Assembly (NCBI GenBank): GCA_028565635.1
Contig: JAOXYB010018162.1
Location: forward strand, 1 to 18,421
Direction: 5' to 3'
From: Phoronis ovalis
Lineage: Eukaryota > Phoronida > Phoronidae
DNA: 18,421 nt
Position 1 is the first letter of the stretch. Each line of letters begins with the position of its first letter. This document shows positions 9,505 to 18,421 of this stretch, one piece after another. A program made the translations under genes and the position numbers. A model generated the notes under the pieces. It saw only the letters and a program-made list of their open reading frames with translations. It did no database searches and was not told where the DNA came from.

Positions 9505-10020
9505 GGATGGGGGTGTGCCACCAAGAATAAAATTTTGGACCAACTGCATACCAAGATTGTCGAAGTGTGAACGCTGTCCTATACTAAACATTCCAAAACC
9601 ATATGCCCATTCTATACCAAATTTTGAACATTTCTACAAACCAGAAAGTTGTCTAGGCAGGAACAAATCATGTATGAACTGAGTAAATATATCACCAGGC
9701 TGGTTCCTGTGTGGTTTTAAATTTAAAAGTATGTTCTAATGTTCAAAATATTGTTATATGTTTTATGAGATTATGAAAATTATAATCTAAATAATTCTCG
9801 CCAAAACACCCACCTTCAAATATCCTAGGATGACAAAATCAGCTCAGAAATAGTTAAAAAATTTAAATACCGTAAACATTCCTAATTTTTTTCAAAACAA
9901 TCTTGAAGTATCCCCCTTAACACAAAATACTCACCCTGAAATATCCTAGAGGGTAAAAAAACACCTTGAAGGACGGCTCATGTATATATATACCTTTGTA
10001 TTGAAAGTGATCCCCGGGGA
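9505..10020. repeat. Degenerate interspersed repeat related in style to the 3.2-kb element
   Basis: The right end reads AGTGATCCCCGGGGA. In reverse complement this starts CCCCGGGGATCACTT, comparable to CCTGGGGGGGTCACTT at 3236. The left end is near GGATGGGGGTGTGCC. Inside, CAAAA(C/T)AC(C/T)CACC..AAATATCC followed by TAG occurs twice, 120 bases apart (9801 and 9921), echoing the internal CCACCCC units of the other element. I found no target duplication, so the edges are approximate. The CCTCCCC...GGGGAGG region at 9340-9380 may or may not belong to it. Confidence 0.45.
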
Positions 10021-10155
10021 CTTCCCAATAGACCATTTGACTGCTGTTTGACATACTGTGCTTGTTTAGGACTTGTTTGACCCTAAGATAGCATAACCCA
10101 GATTTTCCACAATTGGTTTATTCTATTTGTGTTCACAATCTTTTTTACATTTTAG

Positions 10156-10312
10156 GAATTGCAAAGGAAGAATGGTGACCTTGACATAAAATGAAGCATT
10201 TCAACTTTGGTCAAATAACATAAAATTCAAAAAACCAGCTTAAAGAAACAACAATTTATATAAAGTTGTCAATTAATCTGTAACTACTTTAAAAGAATTT
10301 TAAAAACTGAAA
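10156..10312 (+). other. 5' UTR part of the kinase start-codon exon
   Basis: The exon is taken to start after the strong acceptor ending at 10155. The leader contains short upstream frames at 10172-10189 and 10191-10223. An in-frame TAA at 10301-10303, four codons before the kinase ATG, shows that 10313 is the first usable in-frame start. Confidence 0.55.
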
Positions 10313-10413
10313 ATGAATAGATATGATATTTCAAAGCAGCTTGGTGATGGCACGTATGGAAGTGTATTGCTTGGTGTTGCCAAGGAGTCGGGAGAAAAGG
10401 TTGCTATTAAGAA
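10313..10413 (+). CDS. Kinase exon 1: start codon, glycine loop, catalytic Lys
   Basis: Encodes residues 1-33 plus two bases and ends at AA|gtaagt. It holds [20 protein letters not shown] and AIK with Lys33. Confidence 0.95.
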
Positions 10414-13400
10414 GTAAGTGGATTTTCTGCACTGTGACTTGGCAACTAAGATGATGCCAATTTTAAATTATATTCTGATGTATTACAAATGCAATATTTA
10501 TACAAGTGTTATATTCTGTCTAAGTGAGTATGACAGCAGGTATTTTAAGTACCTAGCAATAGTAGGTAGATATTACATTCATATTCTGTAAGTTTATAAT
10601 TAATAGTGTTTTGTCAATATCAATATAAACTAATTATTATTATTGTATCACTTAAGCACAACATTACACATCACATATGCCATATTTTACATAGCAAACT
10701 GAAACATTTTAAAGTTTATGCATCAGGGAAAAAATCAACTAATAAAAACTTTGAATCAAGTTTCATATCTTTTTAATTTAATAAGCAAAAATCTGAGTCA
10801 GTAGCTATATACAATAAATATCAAATTGAAGCTTTTTCAAAAAGTTTGATATGCAAATTTTTATTTTTGAATTGGTTACCCAGATATCAAAAATGTTTTA
10901 ATTTCTAAAATAAGTAACAATATTTTCCATGTTCAACGTGTCATTTTCTGTTTCAGAATGAAAAAGAAGTTTTATTCCTGGGAAGAATGCCTAAATCTAA
11001 GAGAAGTAAAGGTAAGATGAGAGAAATGATTAGCCTAGCTGCTAATTTCTCTTTCAGTGGTTTCATAATATTCCCCCTGGCACTGTATTATATATTATAA
11101 GGTACAATCAAGTTTCAGGAATGAGTATTCGCATTAAAACAGTACTTTATTAAGATCAGGGACAGATTACCCCGATGTAGTTGCTTTGGAGCATGTGAAA
11201 TTTAATAATAGAAAGTGTCAGTTGGTTTGTTTTGTAAATAAATTTTGATGAGACACTTTAATTTCTGTCTGTGTGTAAAGTTAAAAGTGCATGTTTTACT
11301 AGGCAAAGAAAAATAAGAGGGTGTTTCTACTGCAGAGGAAGATCTTTATTTCTTAATAATCAACCCATAATATTGAGGGTGGGTCTCTATTTGTCTAGAA
11401 AATACATCATCTATAAAATAACATAATGGAGTAGTGCTATTCCTCTATGGAGTTCTCATAAGCAGTGTGTTTATTTTTACATTGAATCCTTACCAAGCTA
11501 CTATTGTTGTCCATTTCCTTACAGTTCATTAACTTCTCATAGAGTTTTGTTGCCTATAGAAATAATTACAATTTATGTCATTTATATAATGTTTATTTTA
11601 AGGTATATTATTGTATTTCATCAATTAATCATGGCTTCTCGGGTTATAATTTTTTTGTTGCTTGTGGTATTTTACGTCCAGATGTTGATAATGTAGTGTT
11701 ATTCTTGCTAAAGATTACTGTTGTACTGTTTTACGGCAATTAGAATAAATTAATAAAATAAACAACAGGCTAGATTTGCACAAGTCTTTAAGAAATATTT
11801 TAATTTGAACATTAAAAGATTGTTATTTTATGTTTCAATGTGAGGCGTACTAAAATAGATGTTTTTATCGTAAACATTTGAAAAACAAAAATAATCAGAT
11901 CAATCTTTATGGAAATATAAAATTTCCAATTCTAAAATGTGCAAGTTCAGGGTCATTGTAAAAAGACAGTAATCAATGTTTGAAGGAAAATTTCAACTAA
12001 TCTTAACAAATGATGAGCAATGTAAAATACACTTTTTCTGTCAATGAGAATATTTTTGCACATCATTTATGAAGTTGTGTTATCTGAAGTAGTAAGTCTA
12101 TACTGCACCATATATATATATATATATATATTCGATAACATTACCATTCTACCACTATTCTTAACATTTTAATAAATTATCTACAAAAGGATAAAATTGT
12201 CATTCTTATCTTTAATGGAAATGTAAAAATGGACACTAAACTTTGTTCATGTTCCAATGATAATTGGTTGCTGTGTGTGACAGAATTAGATTGTAATTAT
12301 TCACCATGGTTCTGTGTATTCAAGCCTTATACCTGTAATATGCCATGTTTAAACAGTCTGATAACTGTTGTCCTACTGTCAATAGCATCATGTCTACCAT
12401 TTGAAATTCTAATCTTAGTCTATTGAATTGATATAGAAACCTTCATTTTACAGAGGGAAATTAATATGTGGCTGCAAAAGTCAATATAATTAATTATGTG
12501 GCTTTTTCTTATGAAAATGTGTGAATGGTTAGAACAATGGAAAAATTGTAACTTATGCATCAAGTAGTTATGATTGCAATATATATTCTTAGAAATTATT
12601 CAGGCAAATGAGATTTTATGTAGTTCCCCTAACTAACATTTTATGTTTTTTATTTCATCTGCTTATATCCAATTGTGTAGATCTACCTTCTCATGGGAAT
12701 TTTTACTTCTATAAAATGTTATAGATATTAATAAATATCGTAATGGAATTTGATTAAAACACTGGCAAACCAATATTGGAGAAAGGACGCTTGATCTATT
12801 CTTGTGTAGTAGTCACTCTTTTTATTATAGGATAATAATGTAACTTTTTAAAAATATCTTCTCTCCCATTGATCTTGTTGTGCTTCTTTATTTTGTTCAG
12901 TGCATAACCTTGTACCTATATTTTCCACTTGCAGTCACTACGGAAGCTTAACCACACCAATATAGTCAAGTTAAAAGAAGTTATTCGGGAAAATGATCAC
13001 CTTTATTTTGTATTCGAATTTATGAAGGAAAATCTCTACCAGATGATGAAAGATAGGTCTGTATTCTTATGTACAAAATTTCATGTTAATATAAATTGTA
13101 AAAAAAGTATTATTGCCTTAATCAAACCCAATTAGCACTCAAGCTAAATTTGGCAGATTTAATATTTTTCATGTCTTATAAGCCTATAGCAATATAGTCT
13201 AGTAATGCACCTTAGCATTAATTCATAATTCATTTATCAGTATTATTGTGTAGCACAACCTTAATTGGATTTCTCTATGAGTACCTGTAAGATATATGTT
13301 GATATGCCTGTGACCCAGTTATTTTTATAAGCTATAAATCGCTGTTACTTAAATGCATATGTTAATTACTTTTGTAAATTATTCAGTAATATCCAATTAG

Positions 13401-15900
13401 TGTGTACTTGCTTTTCTTTAATGTGAATACTAAAGTATGCATTGATTTTTGTGACACAAAATTAAACACTATTAAAAGTATTTCCACATTGATAGAATGT
13501 ACCATAATTCTTGCATGGGAACATTTCTGTAATATTCATGAAAGAAAGAATAGTGTCTGCTTTTTACTCTTTTTACTATTAAATGCTTAAAACTATAGTA
13601 TTTTGGTAAAAAAAATTCTTGTACTATATTTTCTGTCAGAGAAACATCATTTATTTCTATGTAAACGAAATTGATAAATTATTATTTCAAAAGCCTGTTG
13701 CCATAATGGAAGTAAACAGTAAAATTCATATCATTACTGGTTATAGATTTCACAACCTAGAATCAATACCGAACACTGAACAAGAAAATTCAATATTGTC
13801 TATATGAAAAATTGAAGATGCGATCAATAATTCACTTCAACTGTTACGTGTTAAAGGAACCTACATGTTTACATAGATGTAATTTTCATACTCAATATTA
13901 AAATATTAATTTAAAGAAGATTGCTAATTTTTCTTTTGATTAGTCTAGCACAGAATGATGTGCATTATATATTAACATCATTTATTTATCCAGTCTATAC
14001 AATTACATGTAGGGATTTGTCAGAAATTACCACGAGGGGGATTGGTGCAAATCAGGGAGAAGTTGCGACTTTTTGTGCAAGCAAAAGGGGGTGAATGTTG
14101 TGACTTTTCATGCAAGGAAAAGGCAAAATTGTCACACTAAACACTAAACACCTTTCAGCTTCTTGGGCCCCAAACCCCGGGCGTATAAAAGTTAATAGCA
14201 GCGTTCTCAGCCCACATCATATACAACCATGGTATGCTCATCTGTTATATGTTAACTTCATACATTCCAAATAATAAATTTACTTTGGGACTGATCAGAA
14301 TTTATTTTTTTGGCAAGGCCTAGATAACGTTCAAAATCTTGTTGATTTTGTTTTTTTTAACATGTTATATTCAAGTTTCTTAAGTCATACAGTAGATAAA
14401 TACTACCAAATTATAGGGACACTAGGCAGGGCCAGGAAGCATAAGAGGTGACATTTTTTATTTTTGGGACTATATATCAAATTCTCTTAAGCAGTGATTG
14501 TTCTAGGGAGAAAAATGAAACAAATTAGACTTTAAATATTAATAAATAATATTAATTAGAATGTTAACTGTATCCTATCTTAATTTTTTTTTTTGCAGCA
14601 CAGAGGAGGGGTTCCATACATTTGAGATGCATGCACACACACCCTAATAATTTCTGAATAGTCCCTTGTACAAGACAGTACTTTTAACAATATTTTCTTG
14701 ATATTTATCCTTTCATATGACATCAGGGACACTCTTACACACTTAGAATATTAAAAGTAGTATTTTGTTAGGTCATTCCCCTTTAATATCAATGTTTATG
14801 AATTTAAGCTTATCATAAAGATGGTTATAAGTAAAGTTCATTACCTATGTATACAAAATGAAAATGTAATTATATATACAAAAGTTTGGTTTATTTACTT
14901 GTATAATGTAATGTTACCTAATGGTGTTGTGCAATATTTTCACTTTGAATATTTCAGAGACAAGTTGTTCCCAGAGTCCACCTTACGAAATGTTACATAT
15001 CAGATTTTACAAGGTTTAGCCTTCATGCATAAACATGGTAAGTATTCTTATTAAACAGAAAAACTGTATTCTGATGAAATTCACTACATCATGCTGTCTT
15101 AGAGGATCCAGATGTTTATAAACTGTAATTATATTTGAAATTAAAACATCGAAGCGTGCTAATACTGTTGTTTCATTATAAAAATTGAAGTTTTTTTGGG
15201 ATTAGAAGAAAAAACAGTGCATGTATCAGTAATTTTAGTTGCTTGGTTAGCAATGCACACATTATGACTATAATTTACAAAACTGATGGAAGGACAGTAT
15301 TGTGATGTTCATAGATATAGTGTCTTTTATATTACTTCGCCATGAATAACATTGTGTTTTCAGGGTATTTTCACAGAGACATGAAACCTGAAAATTTATT
15401 ATGTAGTGGATCAGAAATTGTTAAAATAGCAGATTTTGGTCTAGCTAGAGAGATACGTTCTAGACCACCATACACAGACTATGTGTCTACAAGATGGTAG
15501 GTAGTCTATTAGAAACTTGCGGTAGTTCTTGCTCAGTTTTGTTTTGTATGAGTGGATTTAATGTGTTGTGTAAGAACTGTTTTTAGTCTTTTGCACATAT
15601 TACATTGTTGCCCTTTTCATGACACTTCAGAATTTTAAAAAAGGCACCACAAGTTAAAAGTCAAAATAATTTGAATGTACATTTTTCTTTGTAACATTTT
15701 TTGCTGTGATTGTCATGTTTTATCATAGGTATAGAGCACCAGAAGTTTTATTACGGTCCACAAGCTACAGTTCTCCTGTTGATGTGTGGGCTCTTGGTTG
15801 TATAATGGCAGAGTTATATACTTTGAGGCCATTATTTCCGGGAAGTAGTGAAATCGATCAGATATTTAAAATCTGCTCAGTATTAGGTACACCTACTAAG
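10313..15900 (+). CDS. MAK/CILK1-family Ser/Thr kinase, 5' half (residues 1-221)
   Basis: Six exons (10313-10413, 10957-11011, 12935-13056, 14958-15037, 15364-15496, 15729-15900) join without a frame break into 221 residues that align colinearly with human MAK and CILK1. These are CMGC kinases that regulate ciliary length and intraflagellar transport turnaround at the cilium tip. Visible motifs are the glycine loop G11-D-G-T-Y-G16, catalytic K33, alpha-C E50 (LREVKSL), gatekeeper F79, HRDMKPEN at 123-130, DFG at 143-145, the activation motif T157-D-Y159, the APE-like RAPE at 166-169, and [13 protein letters not shown] at 182-194. Thr157/Tyr159 keep the family's usual positions. HRDM is the form seen in MAK rather than CILK1, but an invertebrate gene may predate that duplication. 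The alpha-G-to-I part of the C-lobe and the long C-terminal tail are missing because the gene continues beyond the window. Confidence 0.95.
10957..11011 (+). CDS. Kinase exon 2: alpha-C helix region
   Basis: The acceptor is TTCTGTTTCAG and the donor AAG|gtaaga, with end phase 0. It encodes residues 34-52, [19 protein letters not shown]. Confidence 0.95.
11012..12934 (+). other. Kinase intron 2
   Basis: A 1.9-kb A/T-rich intron with GT-AG ends. I see no exon or mobile element in it apart from an (AT)11 run at 12110-12131. The open frame at 12229-12426 has no recognisable product. Confidence 0.8.
12110..12131. repeat. (AT)11 microsatellite
   Basis: A perfect AT dinucleotide run inside kinase intron 2. 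Confidence 0.95.
12935..13056 (+). CDS. Kinase exon 3: N-lobe strands and hinge
   Basis: The acceptor is TTTTCCACTTGCAG. The donor is AG|gtctgt, which is weak beyond the GT, but colinearity with the family requires it. It encodes residues 53-92 plus two bases, with hinge [10 protein letters not shown]. Confidence 0.93.
13057..14957 (+). other. Kinase intron 3
   Basis: A 1.9-kb intron. The left half is plain A/T-rich DNA with chance open frames (13402-13590 and 13619-13807). The right half holds a G/C-richer repeat island near 14020-14205, and a possible outlying piece of it near 14600-14690 (GGGGTTCCATACATTTGAG). Confidence 0.8.
14020..14205. repeat. Interspersed repeat island with a 35-bp tandem unit
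   Basis: GTTG(C/T)GACTTTT..TGCAAG followed by .AAAAGG occurs at 14062 and again at 14097. The segment GGGCCCCAAACCCCGGGCGT and TATAAAAG follows near 14165-14190. The base composition differs sharply from the surrounding intron, and sequences of this kind recur in marine invertebrate genomes. No ends or target duplication could be defined. Confidence 0.5.
14958..15037 (+). CDS. Kinase exon 4: alpha-D/alpha-E region
   Basis: The acceptor is GAATATTTCAG and the donor CATG|gtaagt, with end phase 1. It encodes residues 93 (split codon) to 119 plus one base, including [20 protein letters not shown]. Confidence 0.95.
15364..15496 (+). CDS. Kinase exon 5: catalytic loop, DFG, TDY activation loop
   Basis: The acceptor is TGTGTTTTCAG and the donor TG|gtaggt, with end phase 2. 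It carries [20 protein letters not shown] and [10 protein letters not shown], the whole catalytic and activation core. Confidence 0.96.
15729..15900 (+). CDS. Kinase exon 6: P+1 loop to alpha-F/G
   Basis: The acceptor is GTTTTATCATAG and the donor AAG|gtaagc, with end phase 0. It encodes residues 164 (split) to 221, ending VLGTPTK. Reading past the donor meets TAA at 15907-15909. Confidence 0.95.
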
Positions 15901-16730
15901 GTAAGCTAAAAAACATTGAATGCACAGTATTGCCATATTGTAACACAGTGAGGCAACACTGAGACAAATAAGATGTTACGAATTATTGAGTGAAACCCAT
16001 TTTTTAAAAACTCTTATGAATTGAAGATAGTATAAATTAATTTTTATATTGATTTGTCAACATCTATTGTAAAAATAAACTGTAAACATCCTACAGAGCA
16101 TAATGTCCTCGGCAAAGTTCAAAAAGTGACACCAAGTAAACTGTGCTCCTAGGTTAATTTTGCTACAAAGCTGAGGATATTTAGGATCCTACCTTACTAG
16201 AAACATGAGAAAAAGAACAAAATTTTTAGAAGCCTGATTTAACATGATGACATCATTTGTTGTTGTTCAGGAAATAATTTCTTGTTGATTTTAAAACAAA
16301 TAAATTGTTGAAACTAATTTTAAACTACGTAAATATTTACAGAATATATTTCTAAAAGTTATTAAATAAAACCGTACATAAAAGTAAATACAGTGGAGTT
16401 TCGGCATCTTGTATTAATAACGGTTGGGACAATGACCTATCTTTGTAAATAAATTGCCAATTGTCAGCAGAACTTAATTTTTTTGTCAAAGAACATCTCC
16501 AAATGAAAGTTTAACAACATAATGCTTATCATTGTCTATAATAAGAATTATTGCTAAAAAATACAATTTATCAGATTTTTATAAATAAAATTTCAGAAGA
16601 ATTTATGATAAAAATTGTTGTTCTTTTATTTGTAAATTTCAAAGAAATTACTTAATTACTTCTGTAGTTAGAGGCAAATAAATAGGATATTATTTAAGAC
16701 TATATTTCAGCAGTATTAAACTACTGATAG

Positions 16731-16891
16731 TCAATACTGTGGATTCAATGACATGTTATTTACAGTCATATATATTGTGGGTCCACCCATAAATCTGCTT
16801 GTCTGCCACATAATTCTTTCTTTAGTTACAATGTAGATGTTTCCATCTTCCTTGCTGGTTCTGTAGTAACTGGTTGTATCTATTGTGACCA
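16731..16891 (-). CDS. Unrecognised candidate terminal exon, antisense in kinase intron 6
   Basis: On the minus strand a good acceptor (ATTCTTTCTTAG) is followed by an open frame (VTIDTTSYYRTSKEDGNIY, then IVTKERIMWQTSRFMGGPT) of about 53 residues. It ends at TGA 16731-16733. A minus-strand AATAAA lies about 100 bases further on, at 16625-16630. Acceptor, protein-like composition, stop and poly(A) signal in the right order suggest a real or decayed last exon of a nested or overlapping gene. No upstream exon was identified and the family is unknown. A TA-flanked element begins just upstream at 16925. Confidence 0.3.
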
Positions 16892-16922
16892 CTAAGAAAG
16901 AATACATGAAACCTTTGATATG

Positions 16923-17600
16923 TACCATATTTTCTCTAATAATCGTCCCCTGTTTTAATAATTGCCCCCCTCTAATAATCGCCCCCTCTGGTGACTAAAA
17001 TAAATCAATAATTGCCCCCTCTCTAATAATCGCCTCCGGGGGGGCAATTTGACTTGAATTAATACGAGATAATCACCTTTTAATTCATTATTATGTGTAG
17101 CTGATTAGCTCTTTACTGGGTTTTAAGGAAATATGGTACTATATTTAATAAGTGTTTTGGCTTGCGAAACAAACTTCGGATCACCTTCCTGTAATAATAT
17201 TTCCAATAGAATTTCCATACCGAATACGGCAGAAGGTGATTTACACTTCTTGTCAATGACTTTCACAATAATTGAGTTTCCATGTTGAGCACAGTTGTAT
17301 ACACTGCACACATTTTTCTAGGTGTGTAACCAACAAAATAAACTTACTGTTTGTTTAAGGTTTGGAAATTCCATTACACACAGAATTTCGCTTAAATAAG
17401 CCGATTTGTTTGATTAACTGACAATCTTTCTTATGTATTGCAAACAATAATTTTAAAAAAATCTAAAATATTAATGCCAGGAGTACAAATAAGTTAATAA
17501 TCGCCCCCTCTCTATTAATCGCCCCCCTCTAATAATCGCCCCCCTTAAAAGCAGGTTGTTTTAATAATCGCCCAGGGCGATTATGTGAGAAAATACGGTA
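16923..17600. mobile_element. 674-bp TA-flanked TIR element with TAATAATCGCCCCC arrays
   Basis: The element (16925-17598) starts CCATATTTTCTCTAATAATC and ends GATTATGTGAGAAAATACGG. The ends are 24-bp inverted repeats matching at 20 positions, and both are flanked by TA, the target duplication of Tc1/mariner/pogo-type elements. Nine degenerate direct copies of TAATAATCGCCCCC cluster inside the two ends, about five on the left (16938-17034) and four on the right (17498-17576). Perfect palindromes lie at 17010-17049 (AATTGCCCCC arms) and 17564-17584 (ATAATCGCCC arms). The 17123-17311 minus-strand open frame inside shows no clear transposase motif, so the copy is probably non-autonomous. Confidence 0.75.
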
Positions 17601-17879
17601 TTTCTTTAATGTTAGTATTGGTTTTTTATTTGTAAATATTGTGGGTGCATGTAAGGAACGTAGTTATTTTTAAGGTATATAAGGTGTAAATTGTCCGATA
17701 TTTTTAAAAATATACACTAAGTTATGTAAATCTTTTGAAGTGTATCTCATCTGCAACTTCAATGGATAGACGATGCTGGTTACATTTAACATATGGTTGT
17801 ATATTTCAAACTCTTGTGTAATAATTCACTCTGCTATTTAGCCTTATTGAATATAAGGCAAGTTAAATTAGCTTAGATC

Positions 17880-18160
17880 AGTTAAAGAACTAGACGGCAC
17901 CCGCACCCGTGGTAAACCACAGATCTTGATAGAGATGTAGGTCACGTGACTCTCACAGACAAAAAATAATGATGCGAGTTTCAAAAATGCCCCATTAAAT
18001 ATGATACCATTGACCAATTGACCTCAAAATTTGAGGAACCTGAGCCATCATCGATACCTACGATATGTGAAAAGATCATGATTCTACATGTAATAGTTTT
18101 GAAGATATATGGTGGAAAGAGTGACAGACGGACACTCGAGATTTAGTAGTATAAGATAAG
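17880..18160. repeat. Putative interspersed repeat (SINE- or LINE-tail-like)
   Basis: A G/C-richer segment begins near GACGGCACCCGCACCCG. It runs through GACCTCAAAATTTGAGGAACC and CATCATCGATACCTACG to GAGTGACAGACGGACACTCG and TAGTAGTATAAGATAAG. This phrase order resembles dispersed repeats common in invertebrate genomes. I see no clear A/B box, poly(A) tail or target duplication, so the class is open. It includes the perfect palindrome GTCACGTGAC at 17941-17950. Confidence 0.4.
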
Positions 18161-18365
18161 TCTCAATATGAAGAAATACAGTATTTTAAACATTAAACTA
18201 ATAATTATCTGGATTATATGGAATCTAACATTTGGATATCTTTTTAAAGTAAGTTTTCTGCTTGGATCTTCATATTTGAGGAAGTGCTTATAATTTGTTA
18301 AATAAAGATCTGTAAAATTGGGATTGTACAATGGATTCTACTCAAGAAATTGTAGGATATATTTT

Positions 18366-18397
18366 TATGCCCATCCACATAGTGTTGGATGGGCATA
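18366..18397. repeat. Perfect 12-bp inverted repeat at the right edge
   Basis: TATGCCCATCCA and TGGATGGGCATA flank an 8-base spacer. The 12-mer TTGGATGGGCAT in the right arm also occurs at 58-69 of the window, so this is probably part of an interspersed repeat end. Confidence 0.7.
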
Positions 18398-18421
18398 TTG
18401 TCGTAGTGTAGGCGTTGTCGT

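Larger units (their letters stand above)
8535..10194 (+). other. Possible spliced upstream ORF in the kinase leader
   Basis: If 8600 is spliced to 10156, the frame starting at 8535 (MALWVDQY...) continues in phase 0 for 12 more codons and stops at TGA 10192-10194, giving 34 residues. That stop overlaps the ATG of another short upstream frame (ATGA at 10191-10194). I do not recognise the peptide. Its first residues resemble the start of replication factor C subunit 3, but the similarity ends at once. It could be a translational regulator of the kinase mRNA or simply leader sequence. Confidence 0.3.
15901..18421 (+). other. Kinase intron 6, open at the window edge
   Basis: No sequence encoding the expected next kinase block (a DWPEGY-like motif) was found after 15900, so the next exon lies beyond the window and this intron exceeds 2.5 kb. 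It contains an antisense coding-like exon, a TA-flanked element and a second repeat, listed separately. Confidence 0.7.

Noticed and set aside
12229-12426. 65-residue Cys-rich open frame in kinase intron 2
   Set aside because: No signal, homology or splice context. It is a chance frame.
16938-17576. Regular TAATAATCGCCCCC copies resembling a CRISPR-like array
   Set aside because: The spacing is irregular, the copies are degenerate, they are split into two clusters inside a TIR element, and the context is a eukaryotic intron.
18143-18331. 62-residue minus-strand open frame near the right edge
   Set aside because: It has a Y/I/L/F-rich chance composition in A/T-rich DNA and no supporting signals.

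Overview
This is animal nuclear DNA. Every coding region with a recognisable product is split by GT-AG introns, the intergenic DNA and introns are A/T-rich, and the window carries a BEL/Pao retrotransposon remnant and several small DNA-transposon-like repeats. The gene content (a MAK/CILK1-type ciliary kinase and a ZG16-like secreted jacalin lectin) and the style of the repeats suggest a marine invertebrate. I cannot fix the phylum from the sequence alone. There is no prokaryotic operon, CRISPR array, rRNA or tRNA.

Layout. 1-718: flank with no supported gene. 719-3235: minus-strand remnant of a BEL/Pao LTR retrotransposon, with a probable 3' LTR, a polypurine tract and a decayed pol covering the RNase H end and the integrase. 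3236-3778: a 543-bp non-autonomous DNA element flanked by a perfect 8-bp target duplication. 3787-6362: A/T-rich intergenic DNA. 6363-7729: a complete three-exon gene on the plus strand for a secreted single-domain jacalin-like lectin, with a poly(A) signal at 7826. 7832-8500: intergenic. About 8480 to beyond the window end: the 5' half of a MAK/CILK1-family kinase gene on the plus strand. It has a probable non-coding first exon near 8535-8600, a leader exon from 10156, and six coding exons from 10313 to 15900 encoding residues 1-221. The rest of the kinase lies to the right of base 18421.

The kinase introns hold more repeats: one at 9505-10020 that resembles the 3.2-kb element, a 35-bp tandem repeat in intron 3, and a 674-bp TA-flanked terminal-inverted-repeat element in intron 6. 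Two short coding-like stretches lie antisense in the introns (8714-8947 and 16731-16891). They look more protein-like than chance, but I do not recognise them.

The lectin and kinase genes are neighbours in the same orientation, and nothing in the sequence links their functions. The most informative items are the lectin's altered sugar-binding loop with a likely terminal disulfide and tribasic processing site, the upstream-ORF arrangement in the kinase leader, and the well-delimited mobile elements. I found no clear evidence of a new multi-gene system.
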